Shown here: positions 49,673 through 58,038 of the stretch, in pieces
How positions within the stretch are numbered: position 1 is the first letter of the stretch
How the letters are laid out: each line of letters begins with the position of its first letter
Assembly (NCBI GenBank): GCA_963556045.3
Contig: CAUVYA020000002.1
Span: forward strand, 992,001-1,056,000
DNA length: 64,000 bases
Origin: UBA4781 sp963556045
Lineage (GTDB): Bacteria > Chloroflexota > Anaerolineae > Anaerolineales > Anaerolineaceae
Direction of reading: 5' to 3'
The notes under the pieces: generated by a model
Seen by the model: the letters and a program-made list of their open reading frames with translations, nothing else
Told to the model about the DNA's origin: nothing
Databases searched by the model: none
Position numbers and translations under genes: made by a program

Positions 49673-51172
49673 TCATGGTACAGGTTGGTTAAGATCATAC
49701 AAAGAATAATCGGAAGCATCCGAGACCAACGCAAAATTCTGATCCAGCCACTCGGCTAACTGCGGCTGACGTGTCAGTTCCTCGTAATCCGTCACCAAAA
49801 AATAATCATATCCAGATGTGTAGTCAACAAAATAATCTTCCAGGTCTACATCCATCCCGGCTGTCTGGCGCAGGGCAATATCATCCAGGTTGGGCCAGTT
49901 GCGCGGAATGATCCAGCCCCAGTATGCCAGCCGGTAGCTGTAATCCTGGCTGAGCGCCACGACCTTATCCTGCGGCTGAAACAATGCACCGAGCTCTTCC
50001 CAGTATAAAACCTCGGGGCGGTAATCCTCTTTATTGAACGTAGAGCGAGCATCCATAGCATAAACACCAAACAGAGCACAGAGGATAAGACAAGATGCTA
50101 TTTGAATAATAAAACCCTTCGTTTTTATCCATCCCCATAGCGCATAGAACAGAGAACTCACTCCAAACGCCACGAACAAGAACAGGGGCAAATGGTAGTA
50201 ATCATGGGTGGAAATATGGTGCGGTAGTGTAAAGCCCAGCAGGATGTACCCCAGTAAAGCTCCCAGCAGGATATTGCGGGTGCTCTTCTTCTCCATAAGA
50301 AGAATGCCAAGCAGCCCTGCCGCCAGCCACGCTATACTGATCACCCTGCGCAAATTGGATAACCAGCGCAGATAAAAAGCGATATCCGTCCACAGGGAAG
50401 GGAAAAAGCGCAGACTGAATTGTCCTGCCAGACCGGTATTGACCCATAATCCATACATGAGATACAAACCGTAGGGTAGAACCGTGAGAACAAGCGCAAC
50501 CCATAAGCGAGTATTTTTGAAGGCTATCTTCCAGTTCTTTTCACTCAACAGCCACCCCAGCCACATACCGGCGATGAAGAATACGGCAACGGTCTTAACA
50601 AAGATCGCCAGCCCTCCCAGCAATCCCGCGAAAACCGCCCAAACCCAGGTGCGCTTTTCCTCCCACTGCAGGAGAGCCAGCAGGAAAAAAGCCAGGAAGA
50701 ACACCAGCAGCGTTTCCGGTTGAAAAGAGCGGCTGGCGATGATGCCATACGGATAAAAAAGGAAAAAAGCAATACCGATCAGGGCGGCTTTCTCATTCTG
50801 CTGATCCTTTATCGTGACAGCCAGCAGCACAGCCGCACAAAGCCAGAATGCAATGGCGATCAAACGTGGAATGCGCAGGTCAACAGCTCCAACCAGACGA
50901 TATCCAAACGCGGTCAACCACTCCATGATGGGAGGTTCGATCAAACCCTCCAGCTTCCACTGTTCAACAGCCTGCAGCGCTTTCGTGCTGTCCTCACTGG
51001 TCCGTTGATAATACATCCCGCGCGCCATCAAGGCAGAGTGCAGCTGGCGGGTGGGGTGAAAATCAAGCGGAGCGTCGGAAAGATCATACAATCGGATGCA
51101 TGCACCTAATAGAACCACAAGGATGGTCAGGAAAACGAACAAGGATTTCTTTCTCGGTTTCACAGCCTGCAT
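49673..51172 (-). CDS. GT39/ArnT-like membrane glycosyltransferase
   Basis: This 499-residue GT-C protein has about 11 membrane segments and a first outer loop DAPLDFHPTRQLHSALMARGMYY bearing the acidic residue used by PMT/ArnT-like enzymes. It likely transfers a sugar from a polyprenyl phosphate donor to a protein, lipid or polysaccharide outside the membrane. It lies directly upstream of the polyprenyl-phosphate sugar transferase, consistent with a donor-making and donor-using pair. The C-terminal soluble portion ends at DYSLYDLNQPVP. Confidence 0.82.
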   Translation of the reverse strand: MQAVKPRKKSLFVFLTILVVLLGACIRLYDLSDAPLDFHPTRQLHSALMARGMYYQRTSEDSTKALQAVEQWKLEGLIEPPIMEWLTAFGYRLVGAVDLRIPRLIAIAFWLCAAVLLAVTIKDQQNEKAALIGIAFFLFYPYGIIASRSFQPETLLVFFLAFFLLALLQWEEKRTWVWAVFAGLLGGLAIFVKTVAVFFIAGMWLGWLLSEKNWKIAFKNTRLWVALVLTVLPYGLYLMYGLWVNTGLAGQFSLRFFPSLWTDIAFYLRWLSNLRRVISIAWLAAGLLGILLMEKKSTRNILLGALLGYILLGFTLPHHISTHDYYHLPLFLFVAFGVSSLFYALWGWIKTKGFIIQIASCLILCALFGVYAMDARSTFNKEDYRPEVLYWEELGALFQPQDKVVALSQDYSYRLAYWGWIIPRNWPNLDDIALRQTAGMDVDLEDYFVDYTSGYDYFLVTDYEELTRQPQLAEWLDQNFALVSDASDYSLYDLNQPVP

Positions 51173-51179
51173 TAGATCA

Positions 51180-52130
51180 TCATTTCTTTCGAAAGGTTGC
51201 CTTTATTGTATTCATTTTTCTGCGGCGTTCCACCACGTTTTGGACACGCACCAGTTTTACCGCTGCCAACAACGCAAACAGCATGCGGTGGAATTCACGG
51301 AATCCTGTAGCGGGATGAAGAAAAATACTGCGCAGATACGCTTTAAAAGAAGCCCAGCCTTTGCCGCCATCCAGCAGGTAGCGACCGTCGATCAAACATG
51401 CACCCGCCATCACTCTTTTCTCAATGGCTGGAAATTGAGCCGCTGTACCTTCAAAGGTACGCATCCAATCCACGATGCGGTAGGCTTCCTGCCCAAATTT
51501 TTGGGCATCAGCGATATTCTTGGCACCAGTATGATAGCGGGCAGCAGCCAGGGGTGCAGGGATATAGCGCATCTCACATAGAGAAGCCATGCGAATCCAG
51601 AGCTGGTGATCGAGCAGATACTGGTAGGAAAGGTCCAGCATGCCAGCCTGCTGCAGCACCTCCCTGCGGAAGAAAACAGCCGGCTGACCGATGATATGAA
51701 AGGTCATCAAGTCCACCAGGGTGTAATTTCCATAGCGCAACATATTGATCTGCTCCCCGTTCTCATCCACTGCCAACAGGTCGCCATATACCATACCGAT
51801 TTGTTGATTGTCTCGAAATACCTCGAGCGCTCTTTCGAAGGTTCCGGGAAGATAATAATCATCCGAATTAAGCCACGCGATGATCTCACCATGGGCACGT
51901 GCCAGCCCTTTGTTGATGGCATCCGCCTGACCGCGGTCTTTTTCAGATACCCACCAGGAAAGATCATTTGCATAGCGCCGGATGATCGCCTGGCTGCCAT
52001 CAGTAGATTCCCCATCCACTATTAAATATTCCAGATTGGAATACTTTTGATCCAGCACCGAACGAATGGTTGTTTCCAGAAATGCAGCCTGGTTATAAGA
52101 GGGTGTAATTATCGAAATCAACGGCTGCAT
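51180..52130 (-). CDS. Family 2 glycosyltransferase
   Basis: This 316-residue GT2 enzyme begins ISIITPSYNQAAFLETTIRSVL and has YLIVDGESTDGS, the metal-binding WLNSDDYY and DHQLWIRMASL. A basic C-terminal tail follows. It is a paralogue of the 46602 gene. The start at 52130 follows AGGAG by six bases; an ATG two codons earlier is too close to the ribosome site. It sits between the GT39 enzyme and the DUF115 gene in one operon. Confidence 0.9.
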   Translation of the reverse strand: MQPLISIITPSYNQAAFLETTIRSVLDQKYSNLEYLIVDGESTDGSQAIIRRYANDLSWWVSEKDRGQADAINKGLARAHGEIIAWLNSDDYYLPGTFERALEVFRDNQQIGMVYGDLLAVDENGEQINMLRYGNYTLVDLMTFHIIGQPAVFFRREVLQQAGMLDLSYQYLLDHQLWIRMASLCEMRYIPAPLAAARYHTGAKNIADAQKFGQEAYRIVDWMRTFEGTAAQFPAIEKRVMAGACLIDGRYLLDGGKGWASFKAYLRSIFLHPATGFREFHRMLFALLAAVKLVRVQNVVERRRKMNTIKATFRKK

Positions 52131-52139
52131 TCCCATCTC

Positions 52140-52943
52140 CTAAAATAGATCGTCATACGGTACTTTTGGGAAGATGGTCAATTTTCCCCCAATGGTTGCA
52201 TCTTTAATAGTGCGTCCATCCGCTTCAAATGCCTGTCTTGCCATACTATATGCCACCTCGGATGTATCCAGATCGGGCAGCTGCCAGCGAAAACCTTTAC
52301 CAAAATAGGCGGGGTTGAAGTGATTGGGATCGTCTCCTTCGGATACGATGGTGGTATTGGGTTTGCCTTTGGTCACAAAACTATGATCCACACCGATCAG
52401 AATGACCTCTTCGAAACCAAAATAATAAGCAAGCTGTAAACACACGTATGTTACCGTCGCTCCCTCCCATAATCGTCCGGCTGCATTCTTCGCAAATTTC
52501 GGACCGGTATAAGTGGTATGCAGAAAATGAAGATCATCTGCCGGTTTCAACCACTTTCGTGAGCGCCATGAGTAAAAACGGGGGATGGCAAGCTTCTGCA
52601 TATCATCAGCCGTTTGTTCGATAACAAGATCATTGACACACACCAAAAAAGAGGTGGGAAAACCCAGCTCGGGAAACATCAAATAAATACGGTTCATCCC
52701 AAAGGTATATTCCCCCTTCAATTTTTGCATATCGGTATCTTTTAGGCTGGGACCATTTCCGATCACAAAACAGCGTTTACCCTGATACTTATTGTGGTAA
52801 CTGCGGATCTTTTTCCGGGAATCAAGTCGCCAGGGGTGTATTGCTGCGGAAAGATCATCCGGAAAACGGTTGATCCAATCCAGAGTCGCCCGCCCTGCAT
52901 TAAGCATTCCTTCTGGAAGATGGTTTTTCAAGGATTCACGCAT
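52140..52943 (-). CDS. DUF115/MptE-like (Maf-related) protein
   Basis: This 267-residue protein has the signature of the 6-hydroxymethylpterin diphosphokinase MptE-like/Maf domain: GKRCFVIGNGPSLKDTDMQKLKGEYTFGMNRIYLMF, then a GATVTYVCLQLAYYFGFEEVILIGVDHSF segment. Related Maf proteins attach nonulosonic acids to flagellin in other bacteria, and similar proteins occur in polysaccharide loci. No flagellar genes are present in the window. A glycosyltransferase or substrate-binding role in nonulosonic acid transfer is inferred from that relationship and from the NeuB and CMP-synthetase genes in the same operon. Confidence 0.8.
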   Translation of the reverse strand: MRESLKNHLPEGMLNAGRATLDWINRFPDDLSAAIHPWRLDSRKKIRSYHNKYQGKRCFVIGNGPSLKDTDMQKLKGEYTFGMNRIYLMFPELGFPTSFLVCVNDLVIEQTADDMQKLAIPRFYSWRSRKWLKPADDLHFLHTTYTGPKFAKNAAGRLWEGATVTYVCLQLAYYFGFEEVILIGVDHSFVTKGKPNTTIVSEGDDPNHFNPAYFGKGFRWQLPDLDTSEVAYSMARQAFEADGRTIKDATIGGKLTIFPKVPYDDLF

Positions 52944-52946
52944 GCT

Positions 52947-53705
52947 TCACTCCGTACTCAAACGGGCAGTTGCGCCGCCATCAACGATCAATGCCTGTCC
53001 GGTCATAAATGAAGATTCCCGTTCCGCCAAAAAGAAAATGGTGCTGGCAATCTCCTGCGGTTTCCCGATGCGACCGTTGACCGTCTTGCGTGCCAGGTTC
53101 TCGAGACGCTCCTGCATAGATGCTCCACCATGCTGACCGCGTTCCATCCCATCGCGCAGCATGGCAGTATCTACTGCTCCCGGCAGAACCGCATTGACGC
53201 GAATGTTATCGGGGGCAAATTCTATCGCCATGGCACGAGTGAGCGCCAGGATGCCTCCCTTGCTGGCAGCATAGGCTGCCACATTGATCGACGTTGCAAC
53301 TGCATGCACCGAAGATACATTCACAATGGCACCCCCACCTGCTTTCACCAGCATGGGATGAGCAAATTTTGCTCCAAGGAATACGGAACGCAAATTGGAA
53401 GCCATGACCATATCCCATTCCTCAATGGTTGTATCAACGATCGCTTTGGATACCTGCACAGCCGCGTTGTTCACGACAGCATTCAAAGAGGGCGAAAAAG
53501 CACTTGCCTGATCGTAGATGGCGGAAATATCTTGCGGTTTGGAAATATCTGCCAGGATGAACAATCCATCCGCAGGGAAATCACCATCATAGGCACGGCG
53601 ATCCACACCGATCACTTTCCATCCCGCTTGCGTGAATTTTCGAACTGCTGCACTTCCAATTCCACCGGCAGCACCTGTGATCAGGACTATCTTTTCTTCT
53701 GACAT
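52947..53705 (-). CDS. Short-chain dehydrogenase/reductase
   Basis: This 252-residue classical SDR has cofactor motif TGAAGGIGSAAVRKF, VVNNAAVQ, NVSSVHAVATSINVAAYAASKGG with Ser, Tyr and Lys of the active site, and DGGATARLSTE at the end. AAGGAG lies five bases before the ATG. It is located between the DUF115 gene and a 2-hydroxyacid dehydrogenase, so it probably oxidises or reduces a sugar or sugar acid intermediate in the glycan pathway. The substrate is unknown. Confidence 0.92.
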   Translation of the reverse strand: MSEEKIVLITGAAGGIGSAAVRKFTQAGWKVIGVDRRAYDGDFPADGLFILADISKPQDISAIYDQASAFSPSLNAVVNNAAVQVSKAIVDTTIEEWDMVMASNLRSVFLGAKFAHPMLVKAGGGAIVNVSSVHAVATSINVAAYAASKGGILALTRAMAIEFAPDNIRVNAVLPGAVDTAMLRDGMERGQHGGASMQERLENLARKTVNGRIGKPQEIASTIFFLAERESSFMTGQALIVDGGATARLSTE

Positions 53706-53722
53706 GACACTCCTTTACACCG

Positions 53723-54700
53723 TTATTGTATGTATTTCTGCTGAAGAATCTCCAGATCATCATGCTCGATCTGTAATCCCTGCAGGAGATTGTGAATTGT
53801 GTTCCAGTGCACCCGTTCCCATGCTGACGGACTGGAATTGGAATTATGAGAAGCCAGCATAACATTCTCCATTTTCCGTAATGGCGAATCGTCAGGAAGC
53901 GGTTCGATCTCAAATACATCCATGGCAGCGCCACCTAATTGACCTTTCTGTAATGCTGACACCAGTGCCATTTCATCCACCAGAGGTCCGCGAGCGGTAT
54001 TAATCAATACCGCATGCGGTTTCACCCATTCTAAACTGTGCGGATTGATGATATGAAAGCTGCTCGGGTTGAGATCGCAGTTTAAGCTGATGAAATCAGC
54101 TTGTGCCAGCAATTCCTCAAGCCCTACCATTTCCACATGGTTCTCACTGATGAAATCGGAGGCAATGGGCACAATGTCATTGCCAAGCAAGTGCATGTCA
54201 AACGCCTTTGCCCGGCGGATGACTGCTTTACCAATATTACCTACCCCGATCACACCTAAAGTACATTCACTCAATGAACGACCAGGTATCTTTTCCCAAA
54301 TACCTGCGCGAATAGCGCGGTCCATCCAGGGTTGTTTGCGCGCAAATGCCAGAATATATCCCATCACGGAATCTGAGACCGGCAACGTGAATGCGTTGGG
54401 CGTATTACCAACCATAATGCCCACGCTTTCTGCATATACCTTATTGATGGAATCAATGCCGGTACCCCATTTCGAGATCACTTTCAAGCGTGGCAGGCAC
54501 GCTTTGATGACCTTTTCTGTATAACGGTCATCCCCGCAGATGGTACCGTCAAATTGACCGGCATATTCCAGAATCTGCTCTTCTTCCATGCGTTCATGCA
54601 CATCCGGGATGAGAAGATCAATACCATAATGGTCAAAGACCGCTTTAAATCGATCGATAAAGGGCAGCATATACGGTGCGGATAATAAGACTGTTGCCAT
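53723..54700 (-). CDS. D-isomer-specific 2-hydroxyacid dehydrogenase
   Basis: This 325-residue enzyme has the phosphoglycerate-dehydrogenase-like arrangement: KVISKWGTGIDSINKVYAES, NAD motif GVIGVGNIGKAVIRRA (about 150-165), NCDLNPSSFHIIN, NTARGPLVDE with the catalytic arginine, and a catalytic His in ASHNSN near the C-terminus. The family reduces 2-keto acids to D-2-hydroxyacids. A serine pathway role is possible, but the neighbours (a cytidylyltransferase and an SDR) suggest that it works on a sugar acid. It has no regulatory ACT domain. Confidence 0.9.
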   Translation of the reverse strand: MATVLLSAPYMLPFIDRFKAVFDHYGIDLLIPDVHERMEEEQILEYAGQFDGTICGDDRYTEKVIKACLPRLKVISKWGTGIDSINKVYAESVGIMVGNTPNAFTLPVSDSVMGYILAFARKQPWMDRAIRAGIWEKIPGRSLSECTLGVIGVGNIGKAVIRRAKAFDMHLLGNDIVPIASDFISENHVEMVGLEELLAQADFISLNCDLNPSSFHIINPHSLEWVKPHAVLINTARGPLVDEMALVSALQKGQLGGAAMDVFEIEPLPDDSPLRKMENVMLASHNSNSSPSAWERVHWNTIHNLLQGLQIEHDDLEILQQKYIQ

Positions 54701-54721
54701 ATATCTTTCCTTTCTTTGAAA

Positions 54722-55408
54722 TTACTGCAGCTCATTGCGCTGCTGGTATTTCATCAATAAGTCTGCAATCAGGAAATCCTGTTCTTCATCAATATCCTGG
54801 GCTTCAAGTGCAGACATCTCAAACATCATAGGGCGATCACCAATGCGGGTGCGGTGTTTCAACAACCCCTCGCGGGTGAACAGATAGATACATGAATTCT
54901 CCTCGAATACAGGCGGTAGATCTTGGGTTTGCAGCAAAATAGCGGGGTTGTGGTTGATGGGGCGAGCCAATGCATCCCATAAGCGCGTCTGCATGCGGGT
55001 CACTGAAAACAGGGAATCATATGCTGGATACACATCACAGAAATCTTTGATAGCATTCTCAATGGTTTTTGTTTGCAGCAAAGGATTGGTGCTGTGTGTT
55101 TGCAAATACAGGTCAGCCTTCACCTGCTCGGTATCATAAAACAGGATCTCATTCATGGGAATCGTATCAGCACATAGGTGCGAGGGTCTTTTTATTACTG
55201 TGACGGTAGGAAATTTTTCTGCGATCCCTTCTTGAATCACGGGGCTGTCGGTATCGACCACGATCTCATCTATTTGATCGCACTTTATCAGAGATGAGAG
55301 AATATGCATATATAAAGGCTTGCCTGCCAGGTCGCGGAAATTCTTTTGTGGAACACGCTGCGAATGATGGCGCATTGGAACCAGCGCTGCTACTTTATCG
55401 AATTTCAT
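54722..55408 (-). CDS. CMP-sugar-acid synthetase (cytidylyltransferase, NeuA/KdsB-like)
   Basis: This protein of about 228 residues activates an acidic sugar with CTP. It begins with the nucleotide loop AALVPMRHHSQRVPQKNFRDL, a variant of the usual PARGGSK loop, and has DTDSPVIQEG, THSTNPLL and DIDEEQDF, which bind metal and substrate in the family. The ATG at 55408 follows AAGGAG by seven bases and overlaps the upstream transferase by 14 bases; the longer open frame was rejected. It is distinct from the fused cytidylyltransferase at 60100-61329, so two different acids may be activated. It adjoins a 2-hydroxyacid dehydrogenase and an SDR. Confidence 0.85.
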   Translation of the reverse strand: MKFDKVAALVPMRHHSQRVPQKNFRDLAGKPLYMHILSSLIKCDQIDEIVVDTDSPVIQEGIAEKFPTVTVIKRPSHLCADTIPMNEILFYDTEQVKADLYLQTHSTNPLLQTKTIENAIKDFCDVYPAYDSLFSVTRMQTRLWDALARPINHNPAILLQTQDLPPVFEENSCIYLFTREGLLKHRTRIGDRPMMFEMSALEAQDIDEEQDFLIADLLMKYQQRNELQ

Positions 55409-56384
55409 TTTCGTTCTCCTTTTTCTTTCCGAGAGCGGGTATGTCTTCATAGGAAATCGGTTTTACATCCTGTCGTCCATTATTATTATCCACCGGAAGT
55501 TGTGTGCGCGGGTAATAAAATGTCTGTTTCAGCTTTAAGGTCAAGGTACCTGATTGACGATAACCCTGGTATGTTCCCCAGAACTGGCAGGCGCGGAAAT
55601 TGATCACATTGCGCCATTCTTTTCTCAGTTTCTTGTGAAGGTGTGCCTCGTGCCAATCATTTCGAACATTTTCACGCAGTGCCTTGAGGAATTCTCCAAA
55701 CGAGAATGTGGCTTCTGGGTTGATATGTTTGAACGCCATTCCTTCACGACGATAGCGATTATAAACGCCCTTCCATGTTTCATCATGAACATGGATGACT
55801 TCCGCTTCGGCACTGTACGCAATACGATAGCCCTGCTGTTTAACCCATTTTGCCCACGCCAGGTCTTCCAGCCCGGTCAGGCTCTCATCGTAAGGATGGG
55901 TTTGCCATAAACTTTTACGAATGGCAGCATTAGCATTGTTGCAGAAAGGGGTACTTTGATCAAAGTCGGAAGCATCCGGATACCAGTGATGAAATACCTG
56001 CAGTTCGGAGAACTTGGAAGTATCGCAGCCAGATTGCTTTCCGTACACCAGCCCGACCTTCTCATCTTTAAAAGGTTCAATCAGCTTTTCCAGCCAATCG
56101 GGATAAACAGGATAAACATGGGCGCTTGCCATGACAACAATATCCGCATCAGCCTGTTTGATCCCAAAATTAAGCGAGCGACCAAAGGTAAATTGATCTG
56201 GTTTGATATGCACGATATCAACATTAAAATCCTGCGCGATAGCCAGAGTTTCATCGGTAGAACCCGAATCAACCAGGATGATCTGAACATGCTTGACGGT
56301 CTGCGATGCGATCCCCTGCAACAGCTTCCCGAGGTGCTGCTCTTCATTATAAGCACGGATAACAATGGAACAAGATGGTTTCAT
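55395..56384 (-). CDS. Family 2 glycosyltransferase
   Basis: This 329-residue GT2 enzyme starts SIVIRAYNEEQHLGKLLQGI and has IILVDSGSTDET, the substrate loop FTFGRSLNFGIKQADADIVVMASAHV and GLEDLAWAKWV. It is the rhamnosyltransferase-like kind seen in O-antigen clusters. The ATG overlaps the upstream capsule-like gene by 4 bases. The sugar is unknown. It immediately precedes a CMP-sugar synthetase, so it might use a CMP-activated donor. Confidence 0.9.
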   Translation of the reverse strand: MKPSCSIVIRAYNEEQHLGKLLQGIASQTVKHVQIILVDSGSTDETLAIAQDFNVDIVHIKPDQFTFGRSLNFGIKQADADIVVMASAHVYPVYPDWLEKLIEPFKDEKVGLVYGKQSGCDTSKFSELQVFHHWYPDASDFDQSTPFCNNANAAIRKSLWQTHPYDESLTGLEDLAWAKWVKQQGYRIAYSAEAEVIHVHDETWKGVYNRYRREGMAFKHINPEATFSFGEFLKALRENVRNDWHEAHLHKKLRKEWRNVINFRACQFWGTYQGYRQSGTLTLKLKQTFYYPRTQLPVDNNNGRQDVKPISYEDIPALGKKKENENEIR

Positions 56385-57991
56385 GATTCCTGTAAAAATT
56401 GCTCCTTTTCCTGAATTCCACGCAGGATGGTTTTTATGGAAGACGATCGTTCTGCCTTGAGCTGTTCGGGGTCAAAGTTGCGGATCATCACATATCCCTT
56501 CCAGTGGTTCTCATCTTCCAGAAACTCGTCATAGGGTAGAGAAGCGAGGAATAGCTGGTGATAGAGCACTTTGCGTGCATTCTCTCTGAATTCTAATGGC
56601 ACCCTGATCTCTTCTTCCGACAGAAATCTTTCCAGTGTCATACAAAATTCTTTTTTATCGGGTGGAAAGAATACGGTAGGAATTTGTGTGTAACGCGCTT
56701 TCCCGGCACACAGAACCGGTTTTCCTAAAATTGAAGCTTCCAGACCAATAGTGGAATTATAGACCATCACGAATTTGGCGGCATAGATCAGTTCATAAGA
56801 ACTGATGTATTCGCGAGCATTGACAAAACGCACATTCGGCAGATCAAGCACCTTGTTTGCACCGATCCACTGCGCTACCGTCTCTTCACTTTCTTTGCCC
56901 GGACGCAGTTCATCGGGGTGTGCGCGAATGATGAAAAGTACTTCAGGGTGAGCTTGTATGGCTTTCAACACTGCCTCCAGCCATGCAAACATGTGGGGAA
57001 AAACAACATTGGCATGCGCCTGACTGGTATCAAAGACCACATTGGTAAAAACCGGTACGACCGCCTGGTAGGATTGTATCTCCTGCTGTAGAGTCTCATC
57101 CAACCCGTGCATTTCAGGCCAGAATTCCACGCCGGCGGTGCTGAATTTTCCAGTCATCCTCTTGGAAAGATAATCATCCAATTGCTGCTGCTGGGAATCA
57201 CTCAAAGCAAAAGATGATGGAATATCAATGGGGTAAGCCGTCGCCTCACCGCTGGTGAAGAAAACTGAATTGGGAAGCATGCCCACTTCATGAGTGTAAA
57301 CAGGAATTTCTCTTTTTTGAGCCAGAAAGCGTGCAGTCGCTTCGGGATAGAACATACCATTGAATACGATCAACGCCTGTGGATCTGCCTGATCCAGCAG
57401 ATGATCAAACTCACGTCGGATATTTTCCGCGGAGAGGATATAGTGCCGCGCCAGCTGGGCAGTATCTTCATCATCCACCAGATGGTGTTTACGCAGTATC
57501 CAGCGTAAAGACGGAAGGATCAACTCACCATATGGGATACCATTCTGCTGGAATTGCAGCAGCTCTGCCAGTGAAAGAGCATCAAGCTGTACTTTTAAGT
57601 CCGTGTTCATCTCAAATTCAAATGCACGTACGCTGCAGTTCTGATGGATCTCCCGCGAGGTACGGATGCAGCGCGTGCAGGGTGGAGCCACAATGGGATC
57701 GTTGCGATCGGTTCCCAGTACACAGCGGCTCATGCCGCGAGCACACACAAAATGGATCACGGGATAACCCGCCTGGCGCAGCGCCCAGGCTGTGACCAGC
57801 GAAAACCCGGCATTGAGACTTATCTCCTCTAATCGGGTTGAGGCGTTGAAGATCAATACTGGGGCTTGCTCGGGATTCTCAGGATCGTTATCAGGGATCT
57901 GTTCAGCAATACGAGCGATTCGCCTTCGGTTCAGGCGATGGATGGACTCGCGTTTTATTTTTCCAAATATGCGGTCGAAGGGTTTTTTCAC
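56381..57991 (-). CDS. Capsule polysaccharide synthesis-like glycosyltransferase
   Basis: This 536-residue soluble protein has two Rossmann-like halves. The N-terminal one has a TRLEEISLNAGFSLVTAWALRQAG segment and a CXXC region (CTRCIRTSREIHQNC). The C-terminal one contains VPVFTNVVFD, LFIIRAHPDELRPGKE and FVMVYNSTIGLEASILGKPVLC, as in capsule synthesis and GT-B-like proteins. It may transfer a sugar or be a Kdo-like transferase. It overlaps the next gene by 4 bases. No membrane segment is present. Confidence 0.7.
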   Translation of the reverse strand: MKKPFDRIFGKIKRESIHRLNRRRIARIAEQIPDNDPENPEQAPVLIFNASTRLEEISLNAGFSLVTAWALRQAGYPVIHFVCARGMSRCVLGTDRNDPIVAPPCTRCIRTSREIHQNCSVRAFEFEMNTDLKVQLDALSLAELLQFQQNGIPYGELILPSLRWILRKHHLVDDEDTAQLARHYILSAENIRREFDHLLDQADPQALIVFNGMFYPEATARFLAQKREIPVYTHEVGMLPNSVFFTSGEATAYPIDIPSSFALSDSQQQQLDDYLSKRMTGKFSTAGVEFWPEMHGLDETLQQEIQSYQAVVPVFTNVVFDTSQAHANVVFPHMFAWLEAVLKAIQAHPEVLFIIRAHPDELRPGKESEETVAQWIGANKVLDLPNVRFVNAREYISSYELIYAAKFVMVYNSTIGLEASILGKPVLCAGKARYTQIPTVFFPPDKKEFCMTLERFLSEEEIRVPLEFRENARKVLYHQLFLASLPYDEFLEDENHWKGYVMIRNFDPEQLKAERSSSIKTILRGIQEKEQFLQES

Positions 57992-58038
57992 AGGTCAATT
58001 GTATTATGAATATGGCAGTTCAGTCTATCATTCCATAC

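Noticed and set aside
53130..53702. 190-codon plus-strand frame opposite the SDR gene
   Set aside because: Antisense shadow of a conserved dehydrogenase; histidine- and cysteine-rich composition is typical of reversed coding sequence.
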